DNA from: Stenotrophomonas sp. ASS1
GTDB taxonomy: Bacteria > Pseudomonadota > Gammaproteobacteria > Xanthomonadales > Xanthomonadaceae
Assembly (NCBI RefSeq): GCF_004346925.1
Contig: NZ_CP031167.1
Coordinates: 3,306,001 to 3,370,000 of the forward strand
Direction of reading: 5' to 3'
Length of the DNA: 64,000 nucleotides
Of the stretch, positions 46,754 through 56,048 are shown piece by piece. The notes under the pieces were generated by a model. The model was not told the DNA's origin. It saw only the letters and a list, made by a program, of their open reading frames with translations, and ran no database searches. Made by a program: the position numbers and the translations under genes. Numbering within the stretch: position 1 is the stretch's first letter; each line of letters starts with the position of its first letter.

Positions 46754-49372
46754 TCACGCCACCTTGGCGCCTTCCAGGAAGTCCTGGGCGAAACGCTGCA
46801 GCACGCCGCCGGCCTCGTAGATCGCCACTTCCTCGTCGCTGTCCAGGCGGCAGGTGACCGGCACGATCACGTCCTGGCCGTCGCGGCGGTGGATGACCAG
46901 GGTCAGCTCGGCGCGCGGGGTGCGCTCGCCGATCACGTCGAAGGTCTCGGTGCCGTCGATGCCCAGGGTCAGGCGGGTGGTGCCCGGCTTGAACTCCAGC
47001 GGCAGCACGCCCATGCCGATCAGGTTGGTACGGTGAATCCGTTCGAAGCCTTCGGCCGCGATCGCCTCCACGCCGGCCAGGCGCACGCCCTTGGCGGCCC
47101 AGTCGCGCGAGCTGCCCTGCCCGTAGTCGGCACCGGCAATGATGATCAGCGGCTGCTTGCGGTCCATGTAGGTTTCGATCGCTTCCCACATGCGCATGAC
47201 CTTGCCTTCCGGCTCCACGCGCGCCAGCGAACCCTGCTTCACGCTGCCGTCGTCGTTGCGCACCATCTCGTTGAACAGCTTCGGGTTGGCGAAGGTGGCG
47301 CGCTGCGCGGTCAAGTGGTCGCCGCGGTGGGTGGCGTAGGAATTGAAGTCCTCTTCCGGCAGGCCCATCTTCGCCAGGTACTCACCGGCGGCACTGGACG
47401 CCAGGATCGCGTTGGACGGCGACAGGTGGTCGGTGGTGATGTTGTCCGGCAGCACCGCCAATGCGCGCATGCCAGACAGCGTACGCTCACCGGCCAGCGC
47501 GCCCTCCCAGTACGGCGGACGGCGGATGTAGGTGCTCTGCGGGCGCCAGTCGTACAGCGGGCTGACCGCCGCACCGTGCTCCACGCGCACGTTGAACATC
47601 GGGTTGTAGACGCGGCGGAACTGCTCCGGCTTCACCGAGGCCTTCACCACCGCGTCGATCTCGGCGTCGCTCGGCCAGATGTCCTTCAGGCGCACCTCGT
47701 TGCCGTCGGTGTCCACGCCCAGCACGTCCTTCTCGATATCGAAGCGCACGGTGCCGGCGATGGCATAGGCGATCACCAGCGGCGGCGAAGCCAGGAAGGC
47801 CTGCTTCGCATACGGGTGGATGCGGCCATCGAAGTTGCGGTTGCCCGACAGCACGGCGGTGGAATACAGGTCACGGTCGATGATCTCCTGCTGGATCTTC
47901 GGGTCCAGCGCACCGCTCATGCCGTTGCAGGTGGTGCAGGCGAAGGCGACGATGCCGAAGCCGAGCTGCTCCAGGTCCGGCATCAGGCCGGACTCTTCCA
48001 GGTACAACTGCACGGCCTTGGAACCCGGCGCCAGCGACGACTTCACCCACGGCTTGCGCTGCAGGCCACGCGCGTTGGCGTTGCGCGCCAGCAGTGCAGC
48101 GGCGATCACGTTGCGCGGGTTGGAGGTATTGGTGCAGCTGGTGATGGCGGCGATGATCACCGCGCCATCGGGCATCAGGCCCTGCGCCTGTTCGGCTCTG
48201 CCCGCTTCCAGCTTGGCTTCGTCGGCAATGCCGCGCTCGGCCAGCTCGGCGGTCGCCACGCGCTTGTGCGGGTTGGACGGGCCGGCCATGTTGCGCACCA
48301 CGCTGGACAGATCGAAGCGCAGCACGCGCTCGTACTGCGCGGTGGCCAGATCATCGGCCCACAGGCCGGTGGTGCGGGCATAGTTCTCCACCAGCGCCAC
48401 CTGCGATTCCTCGCGGCCGGTCAGGCGCAGGTAATCGATGGTCTGCCCGTCGATGTAGAACATCGCGGCGGTCGCACCGTATTCGGGGCACATGTTGGAG
48501 ATGGTGGCGCGGTCACCGATGGTCAGTGCCGCGGCACCCTCGCCGAAGAATTCAAGCCACGCACCGACCACGCGTTCCTTGCGCAGGAACTCGGTCAGGG
48601 CCAGCACCACATCGGTGGCGGTGATGCCCGGCTGCGGGCGGCCACTCAGTTCGACACCGACGGTGTCGGGCAGGCGCATCCAGGACGCGCGGCCCAGCAT
48701 CACGTTCTCCGCTTCCAGGCCGCCAACACCAATCGCGATCACGCCCAGCGCATCCACGTGTGGGGTGTGGCTGTCGGTGCCCACGCAGGTATCCGGGAAG
48801 GCCACGCCGTCCTGCACGTAGACCACCGGCGACATCTTCTCCAGGTTGATCTGGTGCATGATGCCGTTGCCCGGCGGAATCACGTCCACGTTCTCGAAGG
48901 CCAGCTTGGTCCAGTCGATGAAGTGGAAACGGTCTTCATTGCGACGATCTTCGATCGCGCGGTTCTTCTCGAACGCCTGCGGATCGAAACCACCACATTC
49001 CACTGCCAGCGAGTGATCGACGATCAACTGCACCGGCACCACCGGATTCACCTTGGCCGGGTCACCGCCCTTGTCGGCGATCGCATCGCGCAGACCGGCC
49101 AGGTCGACCAGTGCGGTCTGGCCGAGGATGTCGTGGCACACAACGCGCGCCGGGAACCACGGGAAATCGAGGTCGCGGCGGCGCTCGATCAGCTGCTTCA
49201 GCGAATCGCCGAGCGTGGCCGGATCGCAGCGGCGCACCAGGTTCTCGGCCAGCACGCGCGAGGTGTACGGCAGGGTGGCATAGGCGCCAGGCTGGATCGC
49301 ATCGACAGCGGCGCGCGCGTCGAAATAGTCCAGCGTGCTGCCGGGGAGGTTCTTGCGGTAATCGGTATTCAT
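46754..49372 (-). CDS. acnD: AcnD, iron-sulfur 2-methylcitrate dehydratase
   Basis: An 872-residue aconitase-family enzyme. ATG 49372 begins MNTDYRKNLPGSTLDYFDARAA. The iron-sulfur cluster cysteines are seen in TSCTNTSNPRNV (first Cys) and in FACTTCNGMSG (pair), and the C-terminal swivel domain carries ADYGQGSSRDWAAKGVRLAGV. AcnD works with PrpF to convert 2-methylcitrate to 2-methyl-cis-aconitate during propionate breakdown. It is the third gene of the prpBC-acnD-prpF-prpD operon; the parDE pair lies after it. Confidence 0.95.
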   Translation of the reverse strand: MNTDYRKNLPGSTLDYFDARAAVDAIQPGAYATLPYTSRVLAENLVRRCDPATLGDSLKQLIERRRDLDFPWFPARVVCHDILGQTALVDLAGLRDAIADKGGDPAKVNPVVPVQLIVDHSLAVECGGFDPQAFEKNRAIEDRRNEDRFHFIDWTKLAFENVDVIPPGNGIMHQINLEKMSPVVYVQDGVAFPDTCVGTDSHTPHVDALGVIAIGVGGLEAENVMLGRASWMRLPDTVGVELSGRPQPGITATDVVLALTEFLRKERVVGAWLEFFGEGAAALTIGDRATISNMCPEYGATAAMFYIDGQTIDYLRLTGREESQVALVENYARTTGLWADDLATAQYERVLRFDLSSVVRNMAGPSNPHKRVATAELAERGIADEAKLEAGRAEQAQGLMPDGAVIIAAITSCTNTSNPRNVIAAALLARNANARGLQRKPWVKSSLAPGSKAVQLYLEESGLMPDLEQLGFGIVAFACTTCNGMSGALDPKIQQEIIDRDLYSTAVLSGNRNFDGRIHPYAKQAFLASPPLVIAYAIAGTVRFDIEKDVLGVDTDGNEVRLKDIWPSDAEIDAVVKASVKPEQFRRVYNPMFNVRVEHGAAVSPLYDWRPQSTYIRRPPYWEGALAGERTLSGMRALAVLPDNITTDHLSPSNAILASSAAGEYLAKMGLPEEDFNSYATHRGDHLTAQRATFANPKLFNEMVRNDDGSVKQGSLARVEPEGKVMRMWEAIETYMDRKQPLIIIAGADYGQGSSRDWAAKGVRLAGVEAIAAEGFERIHRTNLIGMGVLPLEFKPGTTRLTLGIDGTETFDVIGERTPRAELTLVIHRRDGQDVIVPVTCRLDSDEEVAIYEAGGVLQRFAQDFLEGAKVA

Positions 49373-49469
49373 GGGCTGGCGGAGTGCTTGAGGCGGGCCG
49401 GGTGCCGGCGGTGCGGCGGCGAAAGCATCCGGCCGGCATGGGGCCGGCCGGATGGGTACAGCAGGTGGA

Positions 49470-50627
49470 TCAGACGCGCTTGTCGATGGCGACGAAGTCG
49501 CGGTCTTCCGGACCGATGTAGTTGGCGCTCGGGCGAATGATCTTGCCGTCGATGCGCTGCTCGACGATGTGCGCGCTCCAGCCGGCGGTGCGGGCGATCA
49601 CGAACAGCGGGGTGAACATCGCGGTCGGCACGCCCATCATGTGGTAGCTGACGGCACTGAACCAGTCCAGGTTCGGGAACATCTTCTTGATGTCCCACAT
49701 CACCGATTCCAGGCGCTCGGCGATGTCGTACATCTTCATGCTGGACTGTTCTTCAGACAGCTCGCGGGCCACGTCCTTGATCACCTTGTTGCGCGGATCG
49801 GAGACGGTGTAGACCGGGTGGCCGAAACCGATCACCACTTCCTTGCGCTCGACGCGGGCCTTGATGTCTTCCTCGGCTTCATCCGGGTTGTCGTAGCGCT
49901 TCTGCACTTCGAACGCCACTTCGTTGGCGCCGCCGTGCTTCGGGCCGCGCAGCGCGCCGATGCCACCGCAGATCGCGCTGTACATGTCGCTGCCGGTACC
50001 GGCGATGACGCGGCAGGTGAAGGTCGAGGCGTTGAACTCGTGCTCGGCGTACAGGATCAGCGAGGTGTGCATCGCCTTCACCCACGATTCCTGCGGCTTC
50101 TCGCCGTGCAGCAGGTGCAGGAAGTGGCCACCGATCGAGTCATCGTCGGTTTCCACGTCGATGGCGCGGCCGTTGTGGCTCCAGTGGTACCAGTACAGCA
50201 GCATCGAACCGAGGCAGGCCATCAGCTTGTCGGCGATGTCGCGCGCGCCCGGATGGTTGTGGTCGTCCTTCTCCGGCGCCACGCAGCCGAGCACGGACAC
50301 GCCGGTGCGCATCACGTCCATCGGGTGCGCCGACGGCGGCAGTTCTTCCAGCGCCGCCTTCACCGCGGCCGGGATGCCACGCAGCGACTTCAGCTTGGCC
50401 TTGTACGAAACCAGCTCGGCGCGGGTCGGCAGCTTGCCGTGCACCAGCAGATAGGCGATTTCCTCGAACTCGCTGGTGTTGGCCAGGTCCAGGATGTCGT
50501 AGCCACGGTAGTGCAGATCGTTGCCACTACGGCCCACGCTGCACAGCGCGGTGTTGCCGGCGGCGGTGCCGGACAGGGCGACGGACTTCTTCGGCTTGAA
50601 GGTCGGGGTTGCGGTCGTATCGTTCAT
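49470..50627 (-). CDS. prpC: 2-methylcitrate synthase PrpC
   Basis: A 385-residue citrate-synthase-fold enzyme condensing propionyl-CoA with oxaloacetate to form 2-methylcitrate. ATG 50627 follows GGAGGGAAAC. Core signs are [29 protein letters not shown] at the start, [57 protein letters not shown] (active His), and [14 protein letters not shown]. The first 25 residues are the common [16 protein letters not shown] tail. It is the second gene of the operon. Confidence 0.97.
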   Translation of the reverse strand: MNDTTATPTFKPKKSVALSGTAAGNTALCSVGRSGNDLHYRGYDILDLANTSEFEEIAYLLVHGKLPTRAELVSYKAKLKSLRGIPAAVKAALEELPPSAHPMDVMRTGVSVLGCVAPEKDDHNHPGARDIADKLMACLGSMLLYWYHWSHNGRAIDVETDDDSIGGHFLHLLHGEKPQESWVKAMHTSLILYAEHEFNASTFTCRVIAGTGSDMYSAICGGIGALRGPKHGGANEVAFEVQKRYDNPDEAEEDIKARVERKEVVIGFGHPVYTVSDPRNKVIKDVARELSEEQSSMKMYDIAERLESVMWDIKKMFPNLDWFSAVSYHMMGVPTAMFTPLFVIARTAGWSAHIVEQRIDGKIIRPSANYIGPEDRDFVAIDKRV

Positions 50628-50663
50628 GTTTCCCTCCGAAAACTTGATGGTGCAGGGTACTGC

Positions 50664-51557
50664 TTATTTCTTGGCGGCGAACAGTGCATCGAGCTGCTGC
50701 TCGAAGGCGTGGTAGCCGATGCGGTCGTAGAGTTCTTCGCGGGTCTGCATGGTCTCCACCACATTGCGCTGGTGGCCATCGCGGCGCACCGCCTGGTAGA
50801 CGTTCTCGGCAGCCTTGTTGGCGGCGCGGAAGGCAGACAGCGGGAACAGCTGGATGGCGACGCCGGCCGAGGCCAGTTCATCGCGGCTGAACAGCGGGGT
50901 GGCACCGAATTCGGTGATGTTGGCCAGCACCGGTACCTTCACCGCGTCGACGAAGCGGCGGTAGGTGTCCAGGTCGTAGGCGGCCTCGGCGAAGATGCCG
51001 TCGGCACCCGCCTCAACGCAGGCGATGGCGCGCTCGATGGCCTTGTCCACGCCGTCCACCTGGATGGCGTCGGTGCGCGCGATCAGGAAGAAGTCCGGAT
51101 CAGTCTTGGCATCGGCAGCCGCCTTCACGCGGTCGACCATTTCACCCTGCGAGACGATCTCCTTGCCGGGGCGGTGACCGCAGCGCTTGGCGCCGACCTG
51201 GTCCTCGATGTGGCAGGCGGCCGCGCCGGCCTTGATCAGCGACTTCACGGTGCGCGCGATGTTGAACGCGCTCGGGCCGAAGCCGGTGTCGATGTCGACC
51301 ATCAGCGGCAGGTCGCAGACATCGGTGATGCGGCGCACGTCCACCAGCACGTCTTCCAGGGTATTGATGCCCAGGTCCGGCAGGCCCAGCGAGCCTGCGG
51401 CAACGCCGCCGCCGGACAGGTAGATGGCACGGAAGCCGGCGCGCTTGGCCAGCAGGGCATGGTTGGCGTTGATCGCGCCGATCACCTGCAGCGGCGACTC
51501 GGCAGCCAGCGCCTCACGGAAACGGGCACCGGCGGAGAAAGGGGCGGAAGCAGTCAT
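50664..51557 (-). CDS. prpB: 2-methylisocitrate lyase PrpB
   Basis: A 297-residue isocitrate-lyase-superfamily enzyme cleaving 2-methylisocitrate to pyruvate and succinate. ATG 51557 ([17 protein letters not shown]) was chosen because a sigma54 promoter lies close upstream; the frame continues beyond, but not as protein. The metal site [17 protein letters not shown] and the signature loop [10 protein letters not shown] with the catalytic Cys are visible. It is the first gene of the prp operon, directly downstream of the promoter. Confidence 0.97.
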   Translation of the reverse strand: MTASAPFSAGARFREALAAESPLQVIGAINANHALLAKRAGFRAIYLSGGGVAAGSLGLPDLGINTLEDVLVDVRRITDVCDLPLMVDIDTGFGPSAFNIARTVKSLIKAGAAACHIEDQVGAKRCGHRPGKEIVSQGEMVDRVKAAADAKTDPDFFLIARTDAIQVDGVDKAIERAIACVEAGADGIFAEAAYDLDTYRRFVDAVKVPVLANITEFGATPLFSRDELASAGVAIQLFPLSAFRAANKAAENVYQAVRRDGHQRNVVETMQTREELYDRIGYHAFEQQLDALFAAKK

Positions 51558-51591
51558 GCGGCAATCCAGGTTGAAGAACGGATGGGTAGGC

Positions 51592-51607
51592 GCAAGCACC
51601 ATGCCAA
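51592..51607 (-). promoter_or_regulatory. Sigma54 (-24/-12) promoter of the prp operon
   Basis: The minus strand reads TTGGCATGGTGCTTGC, with GG and GC exactly 10 bases apart, differing from the consensus TTGGCACG-N3-TTGC only at the T after GGCA. It lies 35 bases upstream of the prpB start codon, giving an untranslated leader of about 20-25 bases. A sigma54 activator gene (prpR) is divergent beside it. Confidence 0.85.
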
Positions 51608-51650
51608 GCTGCAAGCCGTTGATTTCACGGACATGACCGTCACTCAATAG

Positions 51651-51690
51651 TGAAACATATGAAACACTGAAACAGATGTATCATGAAACA
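51651..51690. promoter_or_regulatory. Cluster of TGAAACA repeats, putative PrpR binding sites
   Basis: Four direct copies of TGAAACA occur at 51651-51657, 51660-51666, 51668-51674 and 51684-51690, within 45 bases just upstream of the prp promoter and the prpR gene. They lie 45-100 bases upstream of the -24 box, the typical position of an enhancer for a sigma54 activator; binding by PrpR is inferred. Confidence 0.55.
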
Positions 51691-51710
51691 CTTCGCCCGA
51701 ACCCGCCGCC

Positions 51711-53294
51711 ATGTACCTGCCCCGCTCACCCCTGCGCCATTCCGATACCGACCCCGGCCGCCCGGTGATCTGGACGGTCAGCGTCTCGCGGCTGACCGGC
51801 CTGCTCGGCGACGTCATTCCCGAGTTCGACCGCCGCGCGCGCATCGAACAGATCAACCTCGGCTTCGAGGAAGCGGTGGATGTGATCGGCCAGCGCCTGC
51901 GTCGCGAGCACTGCGATGTGGTGATCGCCGGTGGCTCCAACGCCGCCTGGCTGCGCGGCCGGCTGGAGCTGCCGCTGGTGCCGATCCAGGCCAACGGCTT
52001 CGATCTGATGGAAGCACTGGCGCGCGCGCGACGCATCGCCAGCCGCATCGGCCTGGTCACCCACGCCAGCGACGTGCCGGTGTTCAGCAACTTCCAGCAG
52101 AGTTTCGGCCTGGATATCGAGCATCGGCGTTTCGTCACCCGCGAGGATGCGCGCGACTGCATCGCCGATCTGCGCGCCAACGGCATCGAAGTGATCGTCG
52201 GCACCGGCATGGCCATCGACCACGCCGAACAGGCCGGCCTGCCCGGCGTGCTGCTGTACTCCGCCGACTCGGTGCGGCAGGCGTTCGAACATGCGCTGGA
52301 ACTGATCCAGACCTTGGCACGTTCCGGCAGCAACCGCCCTGCCCCACGCCGGCGCCCGGCAGCGCGCGCCGATGCGCATGAACTGCTCGGCGACAGCGAC
52401 GCGATGGCGCGGGTGCGCGCGCAGATCGCGCTCTACGCCCCACATGACAGCACCGTGCTGGTCAGCGGCGAAACCGGCACCGGCAAGGAACTGGTGGCGC
52501 GCCAGCTGCACGCCGCCAGCGGTCGTCGCGGACGCTTCGTGGCACTGAACTGCGGCGCGATCAGCGAATCGCTGCTGGAGGCGGAACTGTTCGGCTATAG
52601 CGATGGCGCCTTCACCGGCGCACGCCGTGGCGGCCGTGTCGGCCTGGTCGAAGCCGCAGACGGCGGGACGCTGTTCCTGGACGAGATCGGCGAACTGCCG
52701 CTACCGCTGCAGACCCGCCTGCTGCGGGTGCTGGAAGAACGCGAGGTACTGCGTGTCGGCGCCACCGAACCGACCCCGGTGGACCTGCGCGTGGTGGCCG
52801 CCACCCTGCAGTCGCTGGAACAGCGCGCGGCAGCCGGCAGCTTCCGGCGCGACTTGTATTACCGCTTGGCCGCACTGCGCATTGCCCTGCCGCCGCTGCG
52901 CGCGCGGCGCAGTGATATCCCGCTGCTGGCGCAGCACTTCTTCCGTCAACTGCGCGGCATCGACGCGCCACTGGATGAGGACGCACTGGCGGTGCTGACC
53001 ACCGCCGAGTGGCCCGGCAACGTGCGTGAGCTGCGTAATCTGATTGATCGTCTGCGCATCCACTGGCAGCCGGGCGAAGGGCTGATCGATGCGGCGCGAC
53101 TGCTGCAGCTGGCGCCCGAACTGGTGAACGAGGGCGTTGCAGCATTGCCGGTGGAAAGCAACGGCAAGCGCCCACCGCGTGCGCAGTTGGAAACGCTGCT
53201 GCAGGAACATCGCAATGATCGCGAGGGGATGGCGCAGGCGCTGGGCGTTTCACGCACCACGCTGTGGCGCTGGCTGCGCGCGGAGGGGTTGTAA
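51711..53294 (+). CDS. prpR: PrpR, sigma54-dependent activator of propionate catabolism
   Basis: A 527-residue enhancer-binding protein. The N-terminal PrpR sensor domain (about 1-200, [37 protein letters not shown]) binds 2-methylcitrate. The central AAA+ domain has [15 protein letters not shown] (Walker A), [13 protein letters not shown] (sigma54 contact GAFTGA), [11 protein letters not shown] (Walker B) and RRDLYYRLA. The C-terminus has a Fis-type helix-turn-helix ([27 protein letters not shown]). ATG 51711 begins [12 protein letters not shown]. It is divergent from prpB and close to repeat sites and a sigma54 promoter. Confidence 0.95.
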   Translation: MYLPRSPLRHSDTDPGRPVIWTVSVSRLTGLLGDVIPEFDRRARIEQINLGFEEAVDVIGQRLRREHCDVVIAGGSNAAWLRGRLELPLVPIQANGFDLMEALARARRIASRIGLVTHASDVPVFSNFQQSFGLDIEHRRFVTREDARDCIADLRANGIEVIVGTGMAIDHAEQAGLPGVLLYSADSVRQAFEHALELIQTLARSGSNRPAPRRRPAARADAHELLGDSDAMARVRAQIALYAPHDSTVLVSGETGTGKELVARQLHAASGRRGRFVALNCGAISESLLEAELFGYSDGAFTGARRGGRVGLVEAADGGTLFLDEIGELPLPLQTRLLRVLEEREVLRVGATEPTPVDLRVVAATLQSLEQRAAAGSFRRDLYYRLAALRIALPPLRARRSDIPLLAQHFFRQLRGIDAPLDEDALAVLTTAEWPGNVRELRNLIDRLRIHWQPGEGLIDAARLLQLAPELVNEGVAALPVESNGKRPPRAQLETLLQEHRNDREGMAQALGVSRTTLWRWLRAEGL

Positions 53295-53307
53295 CCACTC
53301 GTTGCCT

Positions 53308-53376
53308 GGTGGGTGCGAACCTTGGTTCGCACCGCTCTTCCGTCAAGCATCTCATCCACGCATGGCGTGGATCTAC
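53308..53376. repeat. SMAG pair after prpR
   Basis: GGTGCGAACC-type palindrome at 53308-53333, then the complement of GTAGATCCACGCC at 53354-53376, which supplies the TAG stop of the next minus-strand gene. Confidence 0.8.
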
Positions 53377-53720
53377 CTGGCCAGCAGCAGCTCGATTTCC
53401 TCCACCTGCACCACCGGCACCTGCCACGGGTGATGCGGCACGATGCCCTGTTCGAAGATGCGCTGCAGCCGCTGCGGATTCCGAGGCAGGCAGAATTCCA
53501 GGCGCACGCTGTCGACCACTTCGGTGCGGCCCGCCTCACCATGCACGGGCGACGCACCCACGCGCGGGCGGAACTGCTCGAACCCCGGCGCCGACCACCA
53601 CATCCCGTGCTCGTAGTCGCCGGCCGCCAGCGCGTCCACCGCGAGGATGCCCTGCTTCACTGCATCCAGTGCTGCCGACGGCACGAACACCACCACACGG
53701 TACAGCGGCAGGCGTTGCAT
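53373..53720 (-). CDS. NIF3/YqfO-like small protein
   Basis: A 115-residue protein resembling the stand-alone YqfO/NIF3 C-terminal-domain family. Signs are VVVFVPSAALDAVKQGILAVDALAAGDYEHGMWWSAPGFEQFRP in outline, GEAGRTEVVDSVRLEFCLP, and PHHPWQVPVVQVEEIELL. It lacks the metal sites of full-length NIF3 proteins. ATG 53720 is the only reasonable start. Its TAG stop is part of a SMAG-type element. It lies 9 bp after pdxH on the same strand, possibly cotranscribed. Function unknown. Confidence 0.78.
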   Translation of the reverse strand: MQRLPLYRVVVFVPSAALDAVKQGILAVDALAAGDYEHGMWWSAPGFEQFRPRVGASPVHGEAGRTEVVDSVRLEFCLPRNPQRLQRIFEQGIVPHHPWQVPVVQVEEIELLLAR

Positions 53721-53729
53721 CAGGTTGCC

Positions 53730-54329
53730 TTACGGATACAGCAGGCGCTTGCTCCAGCGCCCTTCGGCACCGGCTTCATAGCACCAGCGTTCGTGCAGGC
53801 GGAACTGCGCGCCGTACCAGAACTCGATGCGATCGGGCACCACCCGCAGGCCACTCCAGCCGTCCGGGCGCGGCACGTCCTTGCCCTCGAAGCGGGCTTC
53901 GATCTCGGCCACGCGTGCGTCGAATTCCTCGCGCGTCGCCAGCGTCTTCGACTGCTGCGAGGCCCAGGCGCCGATCTGGCTCATGCGCGGGCGGCTGGCG
54001 AAATAGGCGTCGGCCTCGGCATCGGCGACCTGCTCGACGCGGCCTTCAATGCGCACCTGGATGCCCGCCTCGCGCAGGCTGCGCCACAGGAACAACAGCG
54101 CGGCCTGCGGATTGGCCTGCAGCTCCTGGCCCTTGTGGCTGTCCAGGTGGGTGTAGAAGACGAAGCCACGCTCGTCGAACGCCTTCAGCAGCACGGTGCG
54201 CGCCGACGGGCGGCCCTGCGTATCGGCAGTGGCCACGGTCATCGCGTTCGGCTCGACTTCGCGGCTCTGCTTGGCCTCGTCGAACAGGCCGGCAAACGTG
54301 GACAGGGCTTCGGCGTACAGGTCGCTCAT
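53730..54329 (-). CDS. pdxH: Pyridoxamine 5'-phosphate oxidase
   Basis: A 199-residue FMN enzyme that makes pyridoxal 5'-phosphate in the salvage pathway. Family segments are [44 protein letters not shown] (in outline), and the FMN site [35 protein letters not shown]. The C-terminal substrate patch is [30 protein letters not shown] 54329 starts [12 protein letters not shown]. It faces, 40 bp away, a D-glycerate-kinase-like gene. Confidence 0.95.
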   Translation of the reverse strand: MSDLYAEALSTFAGLFDEAKQSREVEPNAMTVATADTQGRPSARTVLLKAFDERGFVFYTHLDSHKGQELQANPQAALLFLWRSLREAGIQVRIEGRVEQVADAEADAYFASRPRMSQIGAWASQQSKTLATREEFDARVAEIEARFEGKDVPRPDGWSGLRVVPDRIEFWYGAQFRLHERWCYEAGAEGRWSKRLLYP

Positions 54330-54369
54330 GATTGCGTTCTTCTCACACGGATTGGGCTATTGTGGCTGC

Positions 54370-55197
54370 ATGGCCGCTGCTGCGTATATGCCCCAGGTGA
54401 AAGGATTCCCCGAAACATTGGCCGAACAGGCGCTGGATGATGCGCTGGGCAGCGGCGCAGCGGTTCCAGTATTGGCGATCAGCGGCCTGCAGGGGAGCGG
54501 CAAATCGACGCTGGCCGCGCAGGTGGTGGCGCGCGCCCAGGCACGCGGCCTGAACGCGGCCACGCTGTCGATCGATGACGTCTACCTCACCCGTGCGCAG
54601 CGCCAGCGACTGGCCCGCCAGGTGCATCCGCTGCTGATCACCCGCGGGCCGCCCGGCACCCACGACCTGCCGCTGGCCCACGCCGTGCTGGACGCGGTGG
54701 CCGCACGCCAGCCTTTCGCGATGCCACGATTCGACAAGCTGGCCGATGAACGCCTGCCCGAGGCTCAGTGGCCGCAGCTGCAGCAGCCATTGGACCTGCT
54801 GGTGTTCGAAGGCTGGTTCCTCGGCACACCGGCGCAGGATGACAACGCATTGGACAGCCCGCTGAACGCACTGGAGCGCGAGGCCGACGCCGATGGCCGT
54901 TGGCGCCGCTGGTGCAACCAGGCGCTGGCCCGCGACTACCCGGCGTTGTGGCAGCGCTGCGACCGCCTGTGGTTCCTGCAGCCGCCGGATTTCTCGGTGG
55001 TACCGCGCTGGCGCTGGCAGCAGGAGCAGAACCTGCAGGCCGCGCAGCCGGGCCGGCACGGCATGAGCCGGCCTCAGCTGGAACGCTTCGTGCAGTACTA
55101 CGAGCGGGTCAGCCGGCAGGCACTGCGCGCCCTGCCCGCCCTGGCCGACCACGTGGTGGTGCTGGACGGCCAGCGCCAGGTGCAGGCGGTGCGCTGA
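54370..55197 (+). CDS. P-loop kinase, plant-type D-glycerate 3-kinase-like
   Basis: A 275-residue P-loop protein. Walker A is GLQGSGKST (about residues 39-47), Walker-B-like DDVYLTRAQRQRLA and LLITRGPPGTHDLPLA follow, then LLVFEGWFLGTPAQDDNALDSPLNALEREADADGRWRRWCN and PQLERFVQYYERVSRQALRALP. The fold is that of plant-type glycerate kinase (GLYK) and related uridine-kinase-like proteins; which small molecule is phosphorylated cannot be proven here. Start 54370 (MAAAAYMPQ) or 54388 (MPQVKGF). It is convergent with dodecin, six bases apart. Confidence 0.85.
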   Translation: MAAAAYMPQVKGFPETLAEQALDDALGSGAAVPVLAISGLQGSGKSTLAAQVVARAQARGLNAATLSIDDVYLTRAQRQRLARQVHPLLITRGPPGTHDLPLAHAVLDAVAARQPFAMPRFDKLADERLPEAQWPQLQQPLDLLVFEGWFLGTPAQDDNALDSPLNALEREADADGRWRRWCNQALARDYPALWQRCDRLWFLQPPDFSVVPRWRWQQEQNLQAAQPGRHGMSRPQLERFVQYYERVSRQALRALPALADHVVVLDGQRQVQAVR

Positions 55198-55203
55198 GGG
55201 CGC

Positions 55204-55407
55204 CTATTCCACCAGGAAGGTTACACGCAGGTTGACCCGCCATTCGGTGATTTCGCCGCTGCCATTGGTGACCACCTTGGTCTCGTTCACCCAGGCGCCC
55301 TGGATGCCCTTGACCGTCTCGGAAACCTTCTTCAGCCCGCTGCGCACGGCGTCTTCCACGCTTTTGGGCGAGGAGGCGGTGATTTCGATGACCTTGGCGA
55401 CCGTCAT
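55204..55407 (-). CDS. Dodecin family flavin-binding protein
   Basis: A 67-residue dodecin. ATG 55407 (MTVAKVIEITASSPKSVEDAV) has GGAG eight bases upstream. Typical are the helix-forming SVEDAVRSGLKKVSETVKGIQGAWV, and the beta strands ETKVVTNGSGEITEWRVNLRVTFLVE; the conserved Trp is at ITEWRV. Dodecins form dodecamers that store flavins. The stop lies six bases from the stop of the convergent kinase gene. Confidence 0.92.
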   Translation of the reverse strand: MTVAKVIEITASSPKSVEDAVRSGLKKVSETVKGIQGAWVNETKVVTNGSGEITEWRVNLRVTFLVE

Positions 55408-55505
55408 GGCCTGTACTCCGGCTGGCGCGGGAGACCCCGCAGGAACGCCTAGCCTGACGTGAAGAACGTAAAGGCAAGGGCACGGAGGTGTTAGCATCAG
55501 AGGGC

Positions 55506-56048
55506 ATGAATCCTGCTCCGAACCTGATCCTGATCGGCCCGATGGGCGCCGGCAAAACCTGCATCGGCCGCCGCCTGGCCGAGCGCTTCACGCTGGACTT
55601 CGTCGATGTCGACCAGGCCATCGTTGATGCCGCCGGCGCCAGCATCCCGACCATCTTCGAGCACTCGGGTGAAACCGGCTTCCGCAGCCATGAGCGCGAA
55701 GCCTTGGCCCGTGTGCTGGAAGGCCGCGGCCAGCTGGTCTCCACCGGTGGCGGCGCCGTACTGGATCCGGACAACCGTGCGCTGATCGCCCAGCGCGGCT
55801 TCGTGGTCTACCTGCGGGTCAGCGTTGCCGCGCAGCTGGAACGCCTGGCCCGCGACAAAGGCAGGCCACTGCTGCAGCGCCCGGACCGCGAGCAGGTGCT
55901 GCACGATCTGGCTGCTCACCGCGACCCGCTGTACCGCGAGCTGGCCGACCTCACCCTCGATACCGACCCGTACACCGCTGCCGACGCGACCGCCCACCTG
56001 GTGGTCAAGCTGGCCACGCAATGGCAGCGCCAGGACCTGACCGCATGA
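55506..56048 (+). CDS. aroK: Shikimate kinase
   Basis: A 180-residue P-loop kinase that phosphorylates shikimate in the aromatic-acid pathway. ATG 55506 ([24 protein letters not shown]) holds Walker A at residues 10-17. Shikimate-binding signs are [42 protein letters not shown], and [13 protein letters not shown]. The stop overlaps the aroB start by four bases (ATGA). Confidence 0.96.
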   Translation: MNPAPNLILIGPMGAGKTCIGRRLAERFTLDFVDVDQAIVDAAGASIPTIFEHSGETGFRSHEREALARVLEGRGQLVSTGGGAVLDPDNRALIAQRGFVVYLRVSVAAQLERLARDKGRPLLQRPDREQVLHDLAAHRDPLYRELADLTLDTDPYTAADATAHLVVKLATQWQRQDLTA

